Assembly (NCBI GenBank): GCA_013399895.1
Contig: VXBA01000467.1
Span: 62,001-126,000 of the forward strand
Length of the DNA stretch: 64,000 nucleotides
DNA from: Serilophus lunatus
Taxonomy: Eukaryota; Chordata; Aves; Passeriformes; Eurylaimidae
Direction of reading: 5' to 3'
The notes under the pieces are model-generated. The model was not told the DNA's origin. It made no database searches and saw nothing but the letters and a program-made list of their open reading frames with translations. Made by a program: the position numbers and the translations under genes. This document shows, piece after piece, positions 25,721 through 39,610 of the stretch (position 1 is its first letter; each line of letters begins with the position of its first letter).

Positions 25721-28700
25721 ATCTGTTTGAAAAATCACTATTAACTATAGGACTAAAGCTAATGGTAGAAATAGGTCAAATTCTTCCTAAGCATAATCTT
25801 TCCATTTCTCAGTTGTATCTTTGTGTATATACAAGAGGCCAGACTGGAAAAAGAAACAGTATGTATTTTAATACAATAATCAAAACAATGGCCAAAAGGG
25901 AGTTATTCCATTGAATTAACCAGATGGGTTTCCATGCCAAGCAATAGTGTTTTTACCTTTCTATCCCTCTAAAGAAAGGTATCAAATACAATCCATTTCC
26001 CACACCACCCCCCGCCCCCCTCAATATCTATGCCAAGTAAGTAGAAGCATAAAGTTATTCATGAAGCAAATAAAACAAAAGATTAAACACTGGAACGACT
26101 GCCATTTAGTATGGTGACTATATATACTCATTCTTGAAAACACAAAACAAAATACTAATTGCCTTCTCTTGTTGGAAAAAAGTTTGATTGCTGACCTAAG
26201 TAACTATTACTGTTAAGTGCTAAATTATAGTGACTATTTTTTTTAAATATGGAAAGCTATGGATGCAATAAAAGATGGATCAAGAAAACTGACAGATTTA
26301 ATCCAAAAAATTTAAAGGTTTGATTCTTTGGGGAAGGGTTAGATTTAATTTTTTCTCACAGTTCCACAGGCATGTCATGTGAGATTTTAGTGAAGGAGAC
26401 TAAATCCTTGTCACAGAATTTATAGAAAAGAAAGAAACAATTTCTTGTCTCATTCCAGAGTGCTGTTAATTACTGCTTTGGGCAACTCAAAGTTTTGCTA
26501 GACCGTGTCCTTTTTCTGACATGAGGAAATGGAGTGTTCCATCATCTGAGGATTTAATCTTTATTATAGGCCAAGAGGTTGTGCCAGTAAGAATGTTATT
26601 TTTTAAAACTAGTTTTTCTGGTGACATTCCTATACAATATCTTTTTTCTTATTTCTTACTTTTCCTTCATTGCCGAAGCTTTTCATAGAAGCCAATCTTT
26701 TCTTTTGCAAGAGAGCAGAGTTCTTGGAAAGACCCTATAACTCTTTTGCTAGGAAATTTGTGTTTCCAGGCTGACTAGAGACATAAGACAGATATAAGGA
26801 ATTAAGTATTCATCCAGCTACCCCAGCTCTTCTCTTTCTTTAGACAGCAGTAAGTTTTCTGGGTTCACCACTTGCCATTCAGTGCACATCTGAGGCTTCA
26901 GCTCCAACAATGAAGCCTATGCTAGCTGTAGCTGGATTTTCAATCATTCAATATGCTAAGGCGGATAAAACCAAGAAAAACAAGTACAGCACAGAAGGGT
27001 GGGATATGTATTAAAGTAGTTCATGATCTCCACCAAATACCCCCTTTTACAATGAGTTTAAAGAAAATGTGAATTTTGGTCTCAGCACTCTGGAGTAAAT
27101 ACAGCTTATTTTTTTCCCTTTCTGGTTGCCAAATGTGAATAAAACAAATCCTACATAAAAATAACATTTCAACATTACAGTTCTTCATGCTATTCTTTCA
27201 TGGAAGTTTTTTCAAAGATTTTTTGTCACATCTATCATGTCAGAAATATTCAAATTGTTCAATAATATTCGTCTAAAATTTTGACCATGGGGGTTGGGTG
27301 TCTTTTCGTTGCTTATCTATGTTAAACATTTTTAAAATACCTTTACCTTCCCAGATCCCATAAATTTAGGGTTTAATTCAGTTAACAAAGTCAATACTTC
27401 TATCATATGAAAAATTTAGATCACATTTCATCTGGTGAAATTAGCAATTCAAAAAACTAAAAAAGGCCACTGGAGGACTGGATGCACCTATTTTAAAGAC
27501 ACCCTTTGCTTCAATATTAAAAATTATCTTTCCGTTGCCAAGTAAAGACAGAAAATATTCTGTTTACATGACAATCTTATAATGAGCACTTTTTTCATTT
27601 AAAAAAACCCCAAACAGTTAAAATTTAAGAATCAGGAATCAAATGAAGATTCCTAATTATTTTCATAAATTCTATACAAAGTCAATGAACATTATTTACT
27701 TGATTTATCTGTCAAGGAGAAAGGAAAAAGCTGATGTCAAAAATCCAAAGCCTGCTCATATCTGTACTGGCCTACTTTAAAGACAGGCTATCTTTTTAAG
27801 GGCTTTTCCTTTTTATTTCTGGGTAAATTAAAAGAGCTTCCACTGGGTGAGGAACTGAACAGAGCTGTCATATAGTTCTCTGAATAAAATAGATGAAAAA
27901 AATCTCAAGATTCAGATTTCATTTTTCCCATTAGGCTAAGCTCTTACGCCCTGCTCTCTTTTTGCGTTGCATTATCTAGTATTTTGTGTTCTGATGCAAC
28001 AGTCTAATTCAAACGTAGACTCTTTTCTTTCTCATATTTATGTGTATATGTATAGGTACATACATATACGCACGCAAATATATAAGGTGCTTAGAATATT
28101 TGGCTTCTTATCAAAACCCTTCTCTCTAGGATTCCTATGGTTTATACCTTTGACATTCTAGAAAGTACTTGCTAATGTAATTACTGGAAAAATTAGATTT
28201 CTGTAAATTAATTATAGGAAAAGGGGTGGGATCTTTTTGAAGTAATGTGTGTTTTACAATCCACATATTACTTCAGGCAGAATATGCTCTTCTCTGATGT
28301 GTTGGCAAGATTTCTCAAAATGAGATATCATCTGATTCTGTAAATCTGCATTTTAAATACAAATTGGTCTGTTCAGACTGGCCATTTTTCTAACTACTGA
28401 AAAACACCAACAGCCTCTGTGGAGGCAAGAACTACATTTCTGGGGTTTTTTCCACTTCATTGGAATTGAAAGATGGACCATATTTATGTGGGGTTTTTTT
28501 GTAGTTTAATACGCAGAAGACTTCAAATTACTGGTACTGTGAGAACTTTAACTGTAAAAAAAACATTGGAATGTGACCAAAATCTATGCTAGCAGTCAGG
28601 AATAGCCAATGGCATGGAAAACTAATGTTCTCAGTATGGCTTATGACAAACTTTGTCAATGCCAATGCTTTTCATTGTGCCCACTTCTATTAGTAAGAAC

Positions 28701-29463
28701 TTCCTATGGTGACCTGTCATTACTGTGCCTGCTACTTATAATCTTTTAGCCTCCAAGACTTTCTTTTCCTAAATATGCTGATTTGTATATTTTATAAAAG
28801 ATCATCATGATGTAACTCCTGATGACTAAGTATATTAATGAATATCCCATAAACATCCAGCAACATGTTGCTTCTCTCCACTGAAAAAAATATATTAAAT
28901 CGGTTTAAAATATAACTTCTTTATGCCATCTACAGTGCACATTGTAAGTAATACAACACACATAGCACATTACTTTGAGTGCAAAGATGGCATTGATAAA
29001 TCTACCCTTCCCAAATCTCTTCCTGAAATAGGTCATTTTTGCCCCTTAGCAGTTACAGTTTTACACATCTAAACTACAAAATACTCAAGCATATATCATA
29101 TATCTATATTGAGGTCATATATTCATTTTGTGTACAGAGAGAGCCCTGACTGTGCTGAAGAGCTCTAAGAAAATCATAGGGATGCTGTAAGCGGTAAGAT
29201 ATGTCATAACTATCCAACAAAACTAGAACTTGGTCTGGCAATATGCATCTCTTCCTTCTCCCCACTATATTTAATGCTGCTGGTGACCAGTGGAGTCTTG
29301 GGTCACAATCACTATAGCATACTGTAACAAAAACCAAACCCGTTCTCAACACACAGATGAGGACCAATAAAAGTTAAATGGCAAAAGTCATCTTGCTCAA
29401 ATTTAAGAAGCCATTAGAAATTTTATAGTATATAAAACTCTCTAGTTTCTGAGAATTCCAGAG
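25721..29463. other. AT-rich non-coding DNA
   Basis: A C-rich patch (CACCACCCCCCGCCCCCC) lies at 26001-26020, and an alternating TATGTGTATATG...CATACATATACG stretch at about 28037-28085. No gene is supported. Confidence 0.55.
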
Positions 29464-29491
29464 TTATGGCATGAGAGGAGGCCTGTAAGGA
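29464..29491 (+). repeat. 28-bp dispersed motif, copy 1
   Basis: The bases TTATGGCATGAGAGGAGGCC then TGTAAGGA recur at 38494-38521 with a single difference. The preceding 15-20 bases are also partly alike in the two copies (GAGAA...AGA.TTATGGC). I do not recognise the family. It could be the end of an old repeat. Confidence 0.6.
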
Positions 29492-32400
29492 TGCTAGTGG
29501 AAAATCAACTGTAAACATAGTGAGAACTTTTTTTTCCTCACTACGTGAGTAGTGCTGCACAACAAAATTGCAAAATGCTAACATAACCCTCTTTCACAGT
29601 CAAGTTTTCTAGTCAAAAATTATTTTAAGTCAACGATAAGACTATATTTAGAGGAAACCTATCCATAACACATTTCTTGTCCTAATCACTTAAGACATGC
29701 AGATGTGCTTACATACGTGGGGTATATTCAATTAAATTTTTTAATGCTGCTAACTAGTGAATGAGTGAGTTTGTGAACGAAAGTTTATTGCCTACAAGAA
29801 CTTGGTTTTTCTACCTGAAGGCTGTTTCAAAAGAAATACAGACTTTAGGTAAAAGCCTATACTTTTGATAAATTTTTTCACAAGCACAGAAGAGGTAGAC
29901 CAGGATCTATACTATTAATCCTCAATTTAAACTGGAAGCAAATCCTGAAATTTGGTAAAAGGGCATACATGAGTATGCACATGAGTATACCATGTATGTG
30001 TGTACATGACTGACACAGCTGCTACCAATTTTACTGTTTCATAATCTGGCAATCCACAGGAGTAAGGCTGCACAGCAAAGGTATTCAATGGTGGACCCAG
30101 GAAAGACAAGAACTGGCTGTGTCCAGTAGCACTGGCAGATATTCACTCATACTAGATTCTTCTTCCTCAGATTCAGGAATTAGGTCCAAGTTAACCATAA
30201 AATTTCAATGTGCTACGTCACAAACAACTCCTCCTACTCCAACAGCTATCACAAATATCGTCCCATACTTCCTGCAGGACGATGGTCTTAGTGGCAAACA
30301 GCATTTCCCAGATGGCTCCACTTTGCCTGTGAATGAAAACATGGTCTTGGCTAAGAAACGTAGCATAGAGAAATCAGAATTCTCTCCTAACTTTGTACAA
30401 TCTTTCCATGACCACGCTGAAGGCCATATAGCCAATTCAAGCCTCAGCTTCTTGAGCAACAGAATTATCTTTATTTATGAAATCTTCGATGTACCCTAAG
30501 GGTAGTAAGAAGCAAACAGACGATATTATATTAGAAAGTACTATTGCAGCACAGAACAGTAAAAGCACATAACAGCATCCTGTAACAAGGAAGGGTATTC
30601 AAGTAAGAACTAAAATGTCCCACAATATTGTAATCATCATCAGATTAAGGCATGCAGTTTGAGTCAAACCCTCTTAGTTTCTGAGTATGTGAAACCAGTA
30701 TATAGATCTAAATTTTGCACTCTTAAAAACATTTTATGAATATCTGATAACTTGATTTTGCTCTGAAACTCCTTCCTGTAGCACAACCTATTAACTTTTT
30801 CTCTTGGCATGAGCCCTTTGAAGATACCTGCAGATATTTTAAAGCCTCTGAGAGTGTGTGTGCACACATATGAACTTTTAGTATCTTCTGTGACATGTGG
30901 CTTGCATATGGAGAAATCTGTGATTTAAAACTAGATAAAAATTACCAGACAGGCCTCTAAGCAACACACAGTGATAAATGTGCCAAGGGACAATTATTTG
31001 AAAAGAGAAGGATGCTACTAGAACTCAGTAAGCAGCATGCAGTTTATCACTAAAAAAAGCATATATTTTTCTTGTGTTTTGAAGACTCATTTAAGCACCA
31101 AAAATTTATTTCTATTTTCCCACTGTGATCAAATAAACTAAGACAACATTTTTCATAAATAAACTGTTACTCTGGATGCTTCCATTTTAAAGAGCCTCAT
31201 TTTACAAAGGATATATGACCAGCATTTACAACAAATAAAATTAATTCTGGGAGAAGGAAACAAGAAAAAATTTTCACTCATGGCCTTTGACACAGTGTAA
31301 AATTGCACTCTTTTCTAGAGTATGAGCAAAATTTGCACTCTCTAATGACACAGGTATTTGGCATGCAATTAGGGGCTGAACACTGGAGGTTGGATTCAAG
31401 GCCACTCAGATTAGACACTATCTACAGGATTTGAAAGCAATTGTGCCTTGCACACAGGTTTTTCTTATGTAAAAGACTCCAAGATATTTTGTGATTTGTA
31501 CAGCTGAATAGTGCTTTCAATGAATAATGTAACAGTTTTCAGCCCACCTGAAACTGATTTCAGGTTGAAATCAGCAATATTCAGCTGAAACTATCCCACA
31601 GAACCTAAGACACATTACTTAGATAAACTACAGAGTGATTGCTTCCAAACTATGTTTCCATTTTGAAATTCACCTCTTAAGAGAAAGAAGGAAAAAGCAA
31701 TGTATTTTAAAACTCAACAAAATATTTTGATTTGGGGTGACAGTATTAAATATGTCTGGTTGCTGGAAACCATTTCATAGCACCAGAAAGGGAGTGTACC
31801 TTTGTTTTTACTGAAAACAAACCGGAAAAGATCCAGCCCAGAGGACAATCCTCCCACTCTGGGAAGCAATCCTCACTCAGCTTCAGCAGAATCTTGTTCA
31901 TCCCCAACACCAAATGCTTCTTTCCTTTTTTGAAATGTATAAAGGACCAGCTCTGCCACATACTTCTGAGCACATTTATTCCTCTGCTCACTATTTTCCT
32001 TCATCTTGGGCCTCTTTTCCATTTGTCTGCAGCAGCTGGATGTCATTCTTTTCCTGGGGCTGCTCTATCGATCTGGTAGTATCCTGAATCCCTGAGTCAC
32101 ATCCTCTCCCTAAATCTTCCATTCCTTTTTCCCTTCATCTGTTTCAGGACTCTTTCATGCAATGAAGATGGTCCATTAAAATAACGTTGTTCTGTAACTG
32201 CGCATTTTGAGATAAAGGATTATATTCAAACTCAGGAATGAATTCACAAACATAATTTGCAATTCTGTTGAGTTTTTTTTAAGCATTGTTCTATGAGAGT
32301 GGTAATAGCTTGCCAGTAAAAACCGAGAACACCAGTTAAAAGCATGAATTTCAGAAAGTCTTTAGCTTATGTACACAAACTCACTGCCGGCATTGTTTTT

Positions 32401-35400
32401 TCTCATAGTATTAGAACTGCAACAAGTTTCAAAGAAATAAATACAGAAGGGTGCTTCAAATTTGAAAAATGAGCTCTCAAAACACACATGAATTCATATA
32501 AACAAAGATTAAATAAGATTAAGCACAACCTATATTTAAAAGCTTCCCTGTAGGTGTATGTCTTTCATTTTTTCTTCTTACTTTCCTTTTTTTTCTTTCT
32601 GTGATGCAAGTTTGGAAATACCTGACAAAGAACAAAATAGCAACAGTGTTTGGAAAGAATACATTATTTAGAGAGTGACTACTTAAGAAGGAAGCTTTCA
32701 TCATAGGATATATTCCATGGAAACATACAATTTACCTTGTACCATAAGCTATTTTAAAGCAACTTGACTCCTATCTTGAAACTCAGTTTTCAACAAAAAT
32801 AGATCATGATTACCTGCTCACCAAGTCTCCCCCAAAGCCTACTATCCTTCCCCAAAAAATCCAGAACCTCCGCATGGTATAGTAAAACTGATAAAAAGAA
32901 ATATTGAAACTACTTTCTAATTTTTTCTTGAATTAAACTATAAAGTAAAGCTCACAACTGATAATTTTCCAGTCACACCACATCATGAAAAAACTTACTT
33001 GACAAGATGGATTAATATTAACATTTATTTGGGGACCCTTTACTCCCAGTCATCATGATCTAAAAGCACTTAATAAGTAATAATCACTATGGCATGAAAG
33101 TGTGAAATACCATTTTCCAATAAAAGCTCCTTGAATGCAGAAGATCAATTAGAGACAATTCCCATCACCATAAGTATCAGTATTTTCCATTACGAAGGCA
33201 TTGTTAACATAACTCAACATAACTCAAATTGTTTGTCTTTCCACTTAGTGTGGATACAGGAGACTGAATTCTTTATTTCAGTACAGTTGCTGAAGTATTA
33301 ACTCATTCTCATTCTAAAGCCATTGAGTTCCTGCAATGAGCAGCAAGTGTTTCAAGGACAAAACTGGTTTTTTTGTGAGTGCTATCAGATCAGACACTCT
33401 CCTGTGCAGAGTTTTACTTGGAGAAGGCAAGCTGGGAAACACTATCAGGAAGCCATTTATAGCTCCCTAATTCTGTGAGCACCTGGTTGAGACCCAGCGG
33501 AGCACAGCTGCAGCACACCCTGACATCCTTCCCTTTCTTGCCTCCACTATGTGATCAAGGGGTGGTAGGACAACCGGGCACAGTGGCACACAGCTTCATG
33601 CACTAAGAGCATTCTGAAGTGGTCAGGTATAAGCAGATTATAGGTCCTTTCATTTGCATGTGGACAGCAAAGGTGGCTAGGGTGGTCTTAATGAAATCAG
33701 TGTATCTGAATAGGGGCATTTGAAGAAAGAGGATCAAAAGCAATAAGAATATAAAGCTATTCGAGAACATGGGGGTTTTTTTTGATGTTACTGTTACAAA
33801 TAGCACACAGGAAGCAATTAATACCTGCACATTGCCATGGTACTATTACAAACGTGAAGATTGAGCGCTATATATGGAACATCTTTTTCCCTTTGCATTT
33901 AAAAATAGGGTATTTACACCATATTAATAGCCATCTGTCTTACAGATTTTCCTTTATTCTCTGTTTATAGAATTCTATCCCACAATGTACCTTTTCCCTA
34001 ATGTCATAAACACACATTCAGATTGTTCTTGGAAAAAGAAACAAGGAAAAAAACAAACCCTTAACACACACCTCAATGTTCTTCCTAAAAAAATACAATT
34101 CCATAGCAGGTGGACCCCAAAAAACCTTAAATTATTTCAGTTATTTTATTCACTCTACAATATTCCCCAAACACAAATGCCAAATTGCAGGTGCATACGA
34201 AATACTTCTGTTATGACAAGAGCTGCATATCTTCATAACCAGTGCTTCTTATAATGATGTGTGAAATAAATGCTAACTGAAATAAAATGGACAAAAGCCA
34301 AAAAAGTCTCAAGTGGCCATCACATACAGAAGAGAGACTAAACCATGTGAGAAACAAATGGTCACATGGCTAATGGTCCAAAGGGAAACATCATTTCCCT
34401 GTATTTCTTAAACTTCTAGGGCTTCAGGAATAGTGTTTGCATAGTGACGGGATTTGAGTTCACAATGGTGAGGGTATACTGCTAGTATTAGAATCACCCT
34501 AGTGACTCATCACAGTGAAGGAAGGGACACAAAAGGCAAGAACAAAGGCTAAAGACTAGAAATTGGCACACTCTTAAAGAAAGCAGCTAGCAAAGTTTAT
34601 ATCCACAAACTACCAAAAGAGCACTATTTGACCCAAGAATTTAGAAGACCAAGACTTCTCAGAAGAAACTCTTCTACTCCAGTATCTATATCTAGGCCTT
34701 TGTATTTCAAGACCATAACCTTCCCCATAAACCCATTCTTGAAGTTATCAAGCTTAGTGGTAGCTAGAATGCTTGTGTCCACTACCCCTATGGAAATGTT
34801 CTACTTCACTTTAATTTTCAGTGTAAATAGACTCACAAAGAGTTTTACTATGCATTTACTTGCAGAAATGCATCTTGCACATTAGTTGCAGAAATGCACT
34901 CTGAAACTTGCCCTTTTCATTTATTTACAGGGAGCAAAAATAATCCCTATAACTTCTGTTTTGTTAATTTAAACCAGACACACGACAAAGATTATATCTT
35001 GCCAGGAAAATAAAAGTCTGAATGCAGCACAAACTGCAAAATCTTAAGGAATTAACTATATCAGAAAGGAGAGAAGATGACAGCACACAGGTACTAGCTT
35101 ATTTTTGAGTTTAAAACAGTGGTTTTTAAGCCATGCTTAACACAGTGCTACCGTACTTTCATTGCGTGCTAGTTGCTTTAGTGAGAGAAAAGCAGGTAAG
35201 GGTATCTCTACTTAGCTGACAGTCACAAGCTCTGCAGAAATAAAAAAGGTTAATCAGAGCATTTCCTTGGATACTAATTATGTTCTATTCAACATCTAAG
35301 AAACTTTTGTCTAGGGCACTAGTAGTACTTAGTAATTTAAGTGTATACCAGCACATGGAGAAGTGCTGTGCCAGTGCAACCAGGAGGACAAGAACACCAA

Positions 35401-37449
35401 ATATCCTAATCACCAAGCCCGTGATCAGAAATCACCATAATAATGGGTGTCAGTTTCCTTTTCAAAACATACTTTAACATGACATTTTGCCAATTTTCAC
35501 CAGCTATGTAAAAGGAAATTATACAAATAATTTAACATAACTTTCTGACTGTAACTACATGTTTTACCTTAGGATTTGACATACATTTACAGTGTATTTA
35601 TGAAAAATGCAACTTCACTGAGTAGAGTTCACTGTATTTTCTTCAATCCTCATGATTTATACACAGAAGTCCTCTCCTCCATGGACTTCAAGAGTTAAAG
35701 AAATCAGTCTTACTTTAAATTCATGGGACTGTGAAGGATCTTCCTCTGTGCTGAGTAACAAAGATGAGATGCATCGTATCTAAATTTAGTCGGATGAAAA
35801 GTGAGCACATAATATCGTCCAGACAGGTAGGATGAACTGCCATCTAGAGGTACCCCTGGTCCTTTTCTCTTCACTGACAATGGGGGTTTACACAACTGCT
35901 GAGACCATATGCCTAACTGATAGCTAAAATTAAGCAAGATGACCTCCCACAGCTCACAATATTTATAGAAATGCCTAGCTTTGAGATTTTTCTGCAATTA
36001 TTTCTATATTACTAATTTGGTATATTTACTCACTTCTGTATTATTAGATTTGTACCTTTATTTGCCTGCTACTTTTCAAAGTATCCTATTCACTGTATGC
36101 TGCAATGGACTGACAAGAGTGTCTACAAAAAATGCTGAAAAACCCTGATTATGGACAAATTATATCCAGTAATGTCCTTATCATTCATCCACTTTGATTC
36201 CTTAATCTGTAAACTTATCCTCAAGCACAAACTACCAAGTTCACTAACTTACTAATTGTGAAGCAACTACACTCAATTTATAATTCAAATGTTGGACGCA
36301 TACCAGGACTTACAAGGGGGGGTTACAGTCTTTCATTCTTGAGAAACTGCCTTGTGATCTTTTTAAGAAAACTTAATGCCAAGACTATCAAGTTAACACT
36401 AGAAAGCTAAATGTTTTAAATATCTTCTGCAAGAGCCTTTTAATAACACTTTTCCACTGAAAACTGAAAAGATTCCCAGAATCTTGTTCCTCTTCCTCAT
36501 GGAAATCATTCCATATAGTAATATTGCTGACTTGGCTTCCTTGTTAATTTAAGGAATAGCTCAAATCTATAAAGACACTACTCCTGAACTCTGTTTTGCA
36601 AGATTTTCCATAGATTTCCTCAGAATTAAAGTTTCTTGCTATGCTGGGGTTAAGGTGCAGTGGGAAGGGTGTGGGCAAATGGGGAAGGGAGATGACATTT
36701 TAAAATGCTTTATAAAACACCAGATGTTGCAGAACCAACAGAGTGGAACAATGTATTTGCAATTATCAAAAGAAGAGAGTTGCTTGTCCGCATTTTTAAA
36801 AACTCATGGGATACTTTTAAGTCACTTAGTTGCGGTCTTTCTGTGTGTGAAGAACATAGCAAACACCCTTATAGATTTGACATTTAAATGACATGCACAA
36901 CAAGGGAACAGCTTGATGTGGTTCAGCATTTGCTCTCGCTACAATCCGTACTGTGCTGTAAACACTCCAGTTGTGTGGATAGTATCAAAATTATGCAAAA
37001 GCATTTTACCCTTTCTCATGCATCTTTCTTGTTCATGTTTGGGTTCTATAAAGTTGCCACGGGTATATTGAAAGGCAATGCTCCAAACATACTAGTGTAT
37101 AGTTCCAGTAACAGATGTGGGAAGCTGACAAGAATGACCTACTTCCTAACTTGTGCTTATAGCTTCAGTTTCAAAAAATCTCTTAGCTGGAAGCCTAAGA
37201 GCCATGCAGATTTTCTACTCCACAGCTACAATTTTTTTATCAATGGGAGATATGAATATTTTAAGATTTAAGCAACTCTTCCTTCTCATCACTAAATAAA
37301 AGACCATATTCATTTAAAATCAATCTGTTCTTGCATATTTCAAGAGCTGTTGCAGATATTTTATGCAACCTGACAGATATTTTTTATTTGGAAACAATTC
37401 TGTTTACACATTACATCACTTCAATATTGCACTAGAAATGTTCTGTGGA
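29492..37449. other. AT-rich non-coding DNA; one longer open frame of unknown meaning
   Basis: The plus frame from 30014 to 30499 is open for about 161 codons and ends in a stop, but it has no start context or domain that I know. The minus strand over the same bases also reads as short protein-like blocks broken by stops. Other frames (for example 31746-31991 minus, 33985-34254 plus, 36888-37271 plus) look like chance. I see no RNA gene or repeat end here. Confidence 0.45.
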
Positions 37450-37640
37450 GGCTAGGAGACAGTCAGAAATCCTGAGCTGTATGTTCACTCTGCCATTAAC
37501 CAATTGTGTTCCTTCAGACAAGTCATATAATTTCTCTGTCTTGGTTTTCCCATCTGTAAAAGGCACCAGTTATAAACATTCAGATGGCAGAGGTGTTGTG
37601 GATGCCAAAAATATAGCACAACTCTGAAAAGTGACTATGC
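37450..37640 (+). mobile_element. MIR-type SINE remnant
   Basis: The series CACTCTGCCATTAACC, GTGTTCCTTCAGACAAGTCA, TATAATTTCTCTGTCTTGGT and TTTCCCATCTGTAAAAGGCA follows the MIR consensus landmarks in order: CTCTGCCACTTACTAGC, GTGTGACCTTGGGCAAGTCA, CTTAACCTCTCTGAGCCTCAG and TTTCCTCATCTGTAAAATGGGG. GAGGTGTTGTGGAT at about 37591 fits the later GGGTTGTTGTGAGGAT block. The element is on the plus strand and nearly full in its core. This is the clearest MIR copy in the window. The 60-codon frame over it is not a gene. Confidence 0.85.
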
Positions 37641-38493
37641 AAAAAGGCATGTTCTGACTCAATGAGCCTCTCTCAGTGAAATCCACATATGAATTTACAT
37701 GGCCTATACGCTACACAAGCCCCCATTTTGAGCACTTAATGAGAACATCATTATGCAGTGGGCTTGTGTAGAGTGATGGATTTCATTCCCCAGAAGATAC
37801 TTAGCCACATGTGCTGACTTCAGTGGCAAAAAAAATATATTTTTATTAATTTTTCTCCCGATAGTCATGCAAAACATAGCTGAGATTGATACAGCTGCAG
37901 ATTACATTCCACTCCACACTTCATTATAATTATTTACTGCTCTTTCACAGAGTGTAGCAACAGTGAGGCAATGCTACTGAAAGTGTTGGAACTGCCTAAA
38001 AATCTCAAAGGGAAAGAATTTGAAGGTAGAGGGATAAAATGAGCCTTGAAGGAAATTGGACTGCACAGGTGTAAATAGCTTGGTCAACAGAATCTCTATA
38101 ATTAGCGATAGTGTGTATATTGGGAAGAACCCAGTCAGCTTTCAGAGCAAAGGCTCAGTTTGCAAGGAAAAGCTTATTTTCAGTCGCAAGTAACAATATT
38201 TTGATCATGAGTTACTGAGGACAACTAGCATGGAAGGTTTCAACACCATTTCTGCAGCAGGTTTTCAAAAATCTTTAATGTATTAATATTTGAAAAGTAC
38301 TGTAAAATTCTGAGATGAAACACAATGCAGAAAGTATTATAATGCCTCTCCTTTGGATTTGTTTGGGTTTTTTTTTGTCATTTACAGGAAAACAAATCTT
38401 TGCTTCTTAAGAATTCATCTGCTGCTTATATTCCCATTGTTTGTGTTTATGATATAATCATTTCCAAAGCAACTAATTAGGAGAAATCAAGAA
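37641..38493. other. AT-rich non-coding DNA
   Basis: No gene, repeat end or RNA gene is seen. Confidence 0.55.
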
Positions 38494-38521
38494 TTATGGC
38501 CTGAGAGGAGGCCTGTAAGGA
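38494..38521 (+). repeat. 28-bp dispersed motif, copy 2
   Basis: Twenty-seven of 28 bases match 29464-29491; the only difference is C for A at the eighth position. It ends about 20 bp before the apparent start of the GC-rich LTR at 38541. Confidence 0.6.
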
Positions 38522-39196
38522 GCAAATGAAATCATACATGTGTTACATAGAAGATTCCACTAAAAAAATCTCCTATCTTCTCGTTTCCCCTGAGGCCGTC
38601 TCAGGACCGGGACGGGGTGGCAGCGGCTTCTCATTTCCCCAGGCCGGGACCGGGGTGGGGGGATGGGGCGGGCGGCAGCCCAAGAGCGCAGCTTGGCCAG
38701 GCCAGTGGCAGCGGCCAGAGCTGATTCCCCGGGCCCGGGGGCAGCGCAGGGCCGGAGCGGGGACATCGCTGTTCCTGCCTGCTGCCTCCCTCCCTGCACA
38801 GTGCGTGGCCCGGGACTGTCCCTCCCTGCGCAGGGCACGGTGCCCTCCCGGGGTGAGCAGTGGCCTGGGGGCAAGCCATGGGGAAGCCCCAGTGTGCTCA
38901 TGGGCAGTGGCTAGGGCAGTGCCATGGCGCAGCAGCCTCAGATCAGCCCCGGCGAGGAACCTGAGCACGGCTGCCACTTTTGGACAGCAACGGAGGGCCG
39001 GCCCTGGCACCATGTTGGTGCTGGGGTGTCTCTAAGGTGCTGCAGCCATGAAAACAAAGATGGCGGGCGGGACTGAAACTCGTGATCCTCTCGACAAGAA
39101 AACACCGGAACCAAGGCAGGGCCTGGCCTCGCTGGACCAATGGAGAGAGAGCTTGGCCAAGAAGAAGGCAACAAGATCCACGCGAGAACGAGAAGG

Positions 39197-39204
39197 CTTA
39201 AAAG
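39197..39204 (+). promoter_or_regulatory. TATA-like box of GC-rich LTR
   Basis: CTTAAAAG lies in the same place relative to the poly(A) signal as TATAAAAG in the related LTR at 51419-52405. It deviates from consensus at the second base. Confidence 0.5.
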
Positions 39205-39604
39205 CCAAGGCAACAGCCCGCCCTGGGCTCCTCTTCAGTTGCTCTGAGGGGAAACACAGCTCCTGTCTTTCATGGTCGCAGGCCCCCTGGCATGGTTTCC
39301 ACCCATTTCTCTCAACAAACAAGTAACCCTCAGTGAGGTGGTGGGAGGGAGTTGTTTTCATTTCTTTTTGTGTTTTTCAGAGAGCCTGAAGGGCCGGGAA
39401 GTGCTTCCAAGGAGAGAGGAAAGGGAGAGAGACCGCTTTACCTACCCTTCCCCACTGCTTTTTCCAGCTAGCCATCTAGCTGAAAGCGCAGTTCCTTTGT
39501 CCTTTGTTCCCTTTTGTGTTTTTTTCCCTGCATGTCAGGTGTTCCTCTGTGTAATTCTGGAGTCCCTGTGGGTTATCCCTACTTCCCTAATTTAAACCCC
39601 CTGT

Positions 39605-39610
39605 AATAAA
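39605..39610 (+). promoter_or_regulatory. LTR polyadenylation signal AATAAA
   Basis: The hexamer lies 90 bp before the LTR's CA end and is followed by CTGTTCACCTGCTGC and a T-rich stretch. Confidence 0.7.

Noticed and set aside
29281..29315. CTGGTGACCAGTGGAGTCTT, similar to a CR1 reverse-transcriptase stretch
   Set aside because: The similarity covers only about 25 bases and the flanks on both sides do not continue as CR1.
38526..39595. Cluster of open frames and CpG density that could suggest a 5' exon and CpG island
   Set aside because: The interval has an LTR layout (TATA-like box, AATAAA, family-like 3' end), which explains the composition. No splice-linked coding exon is evident.
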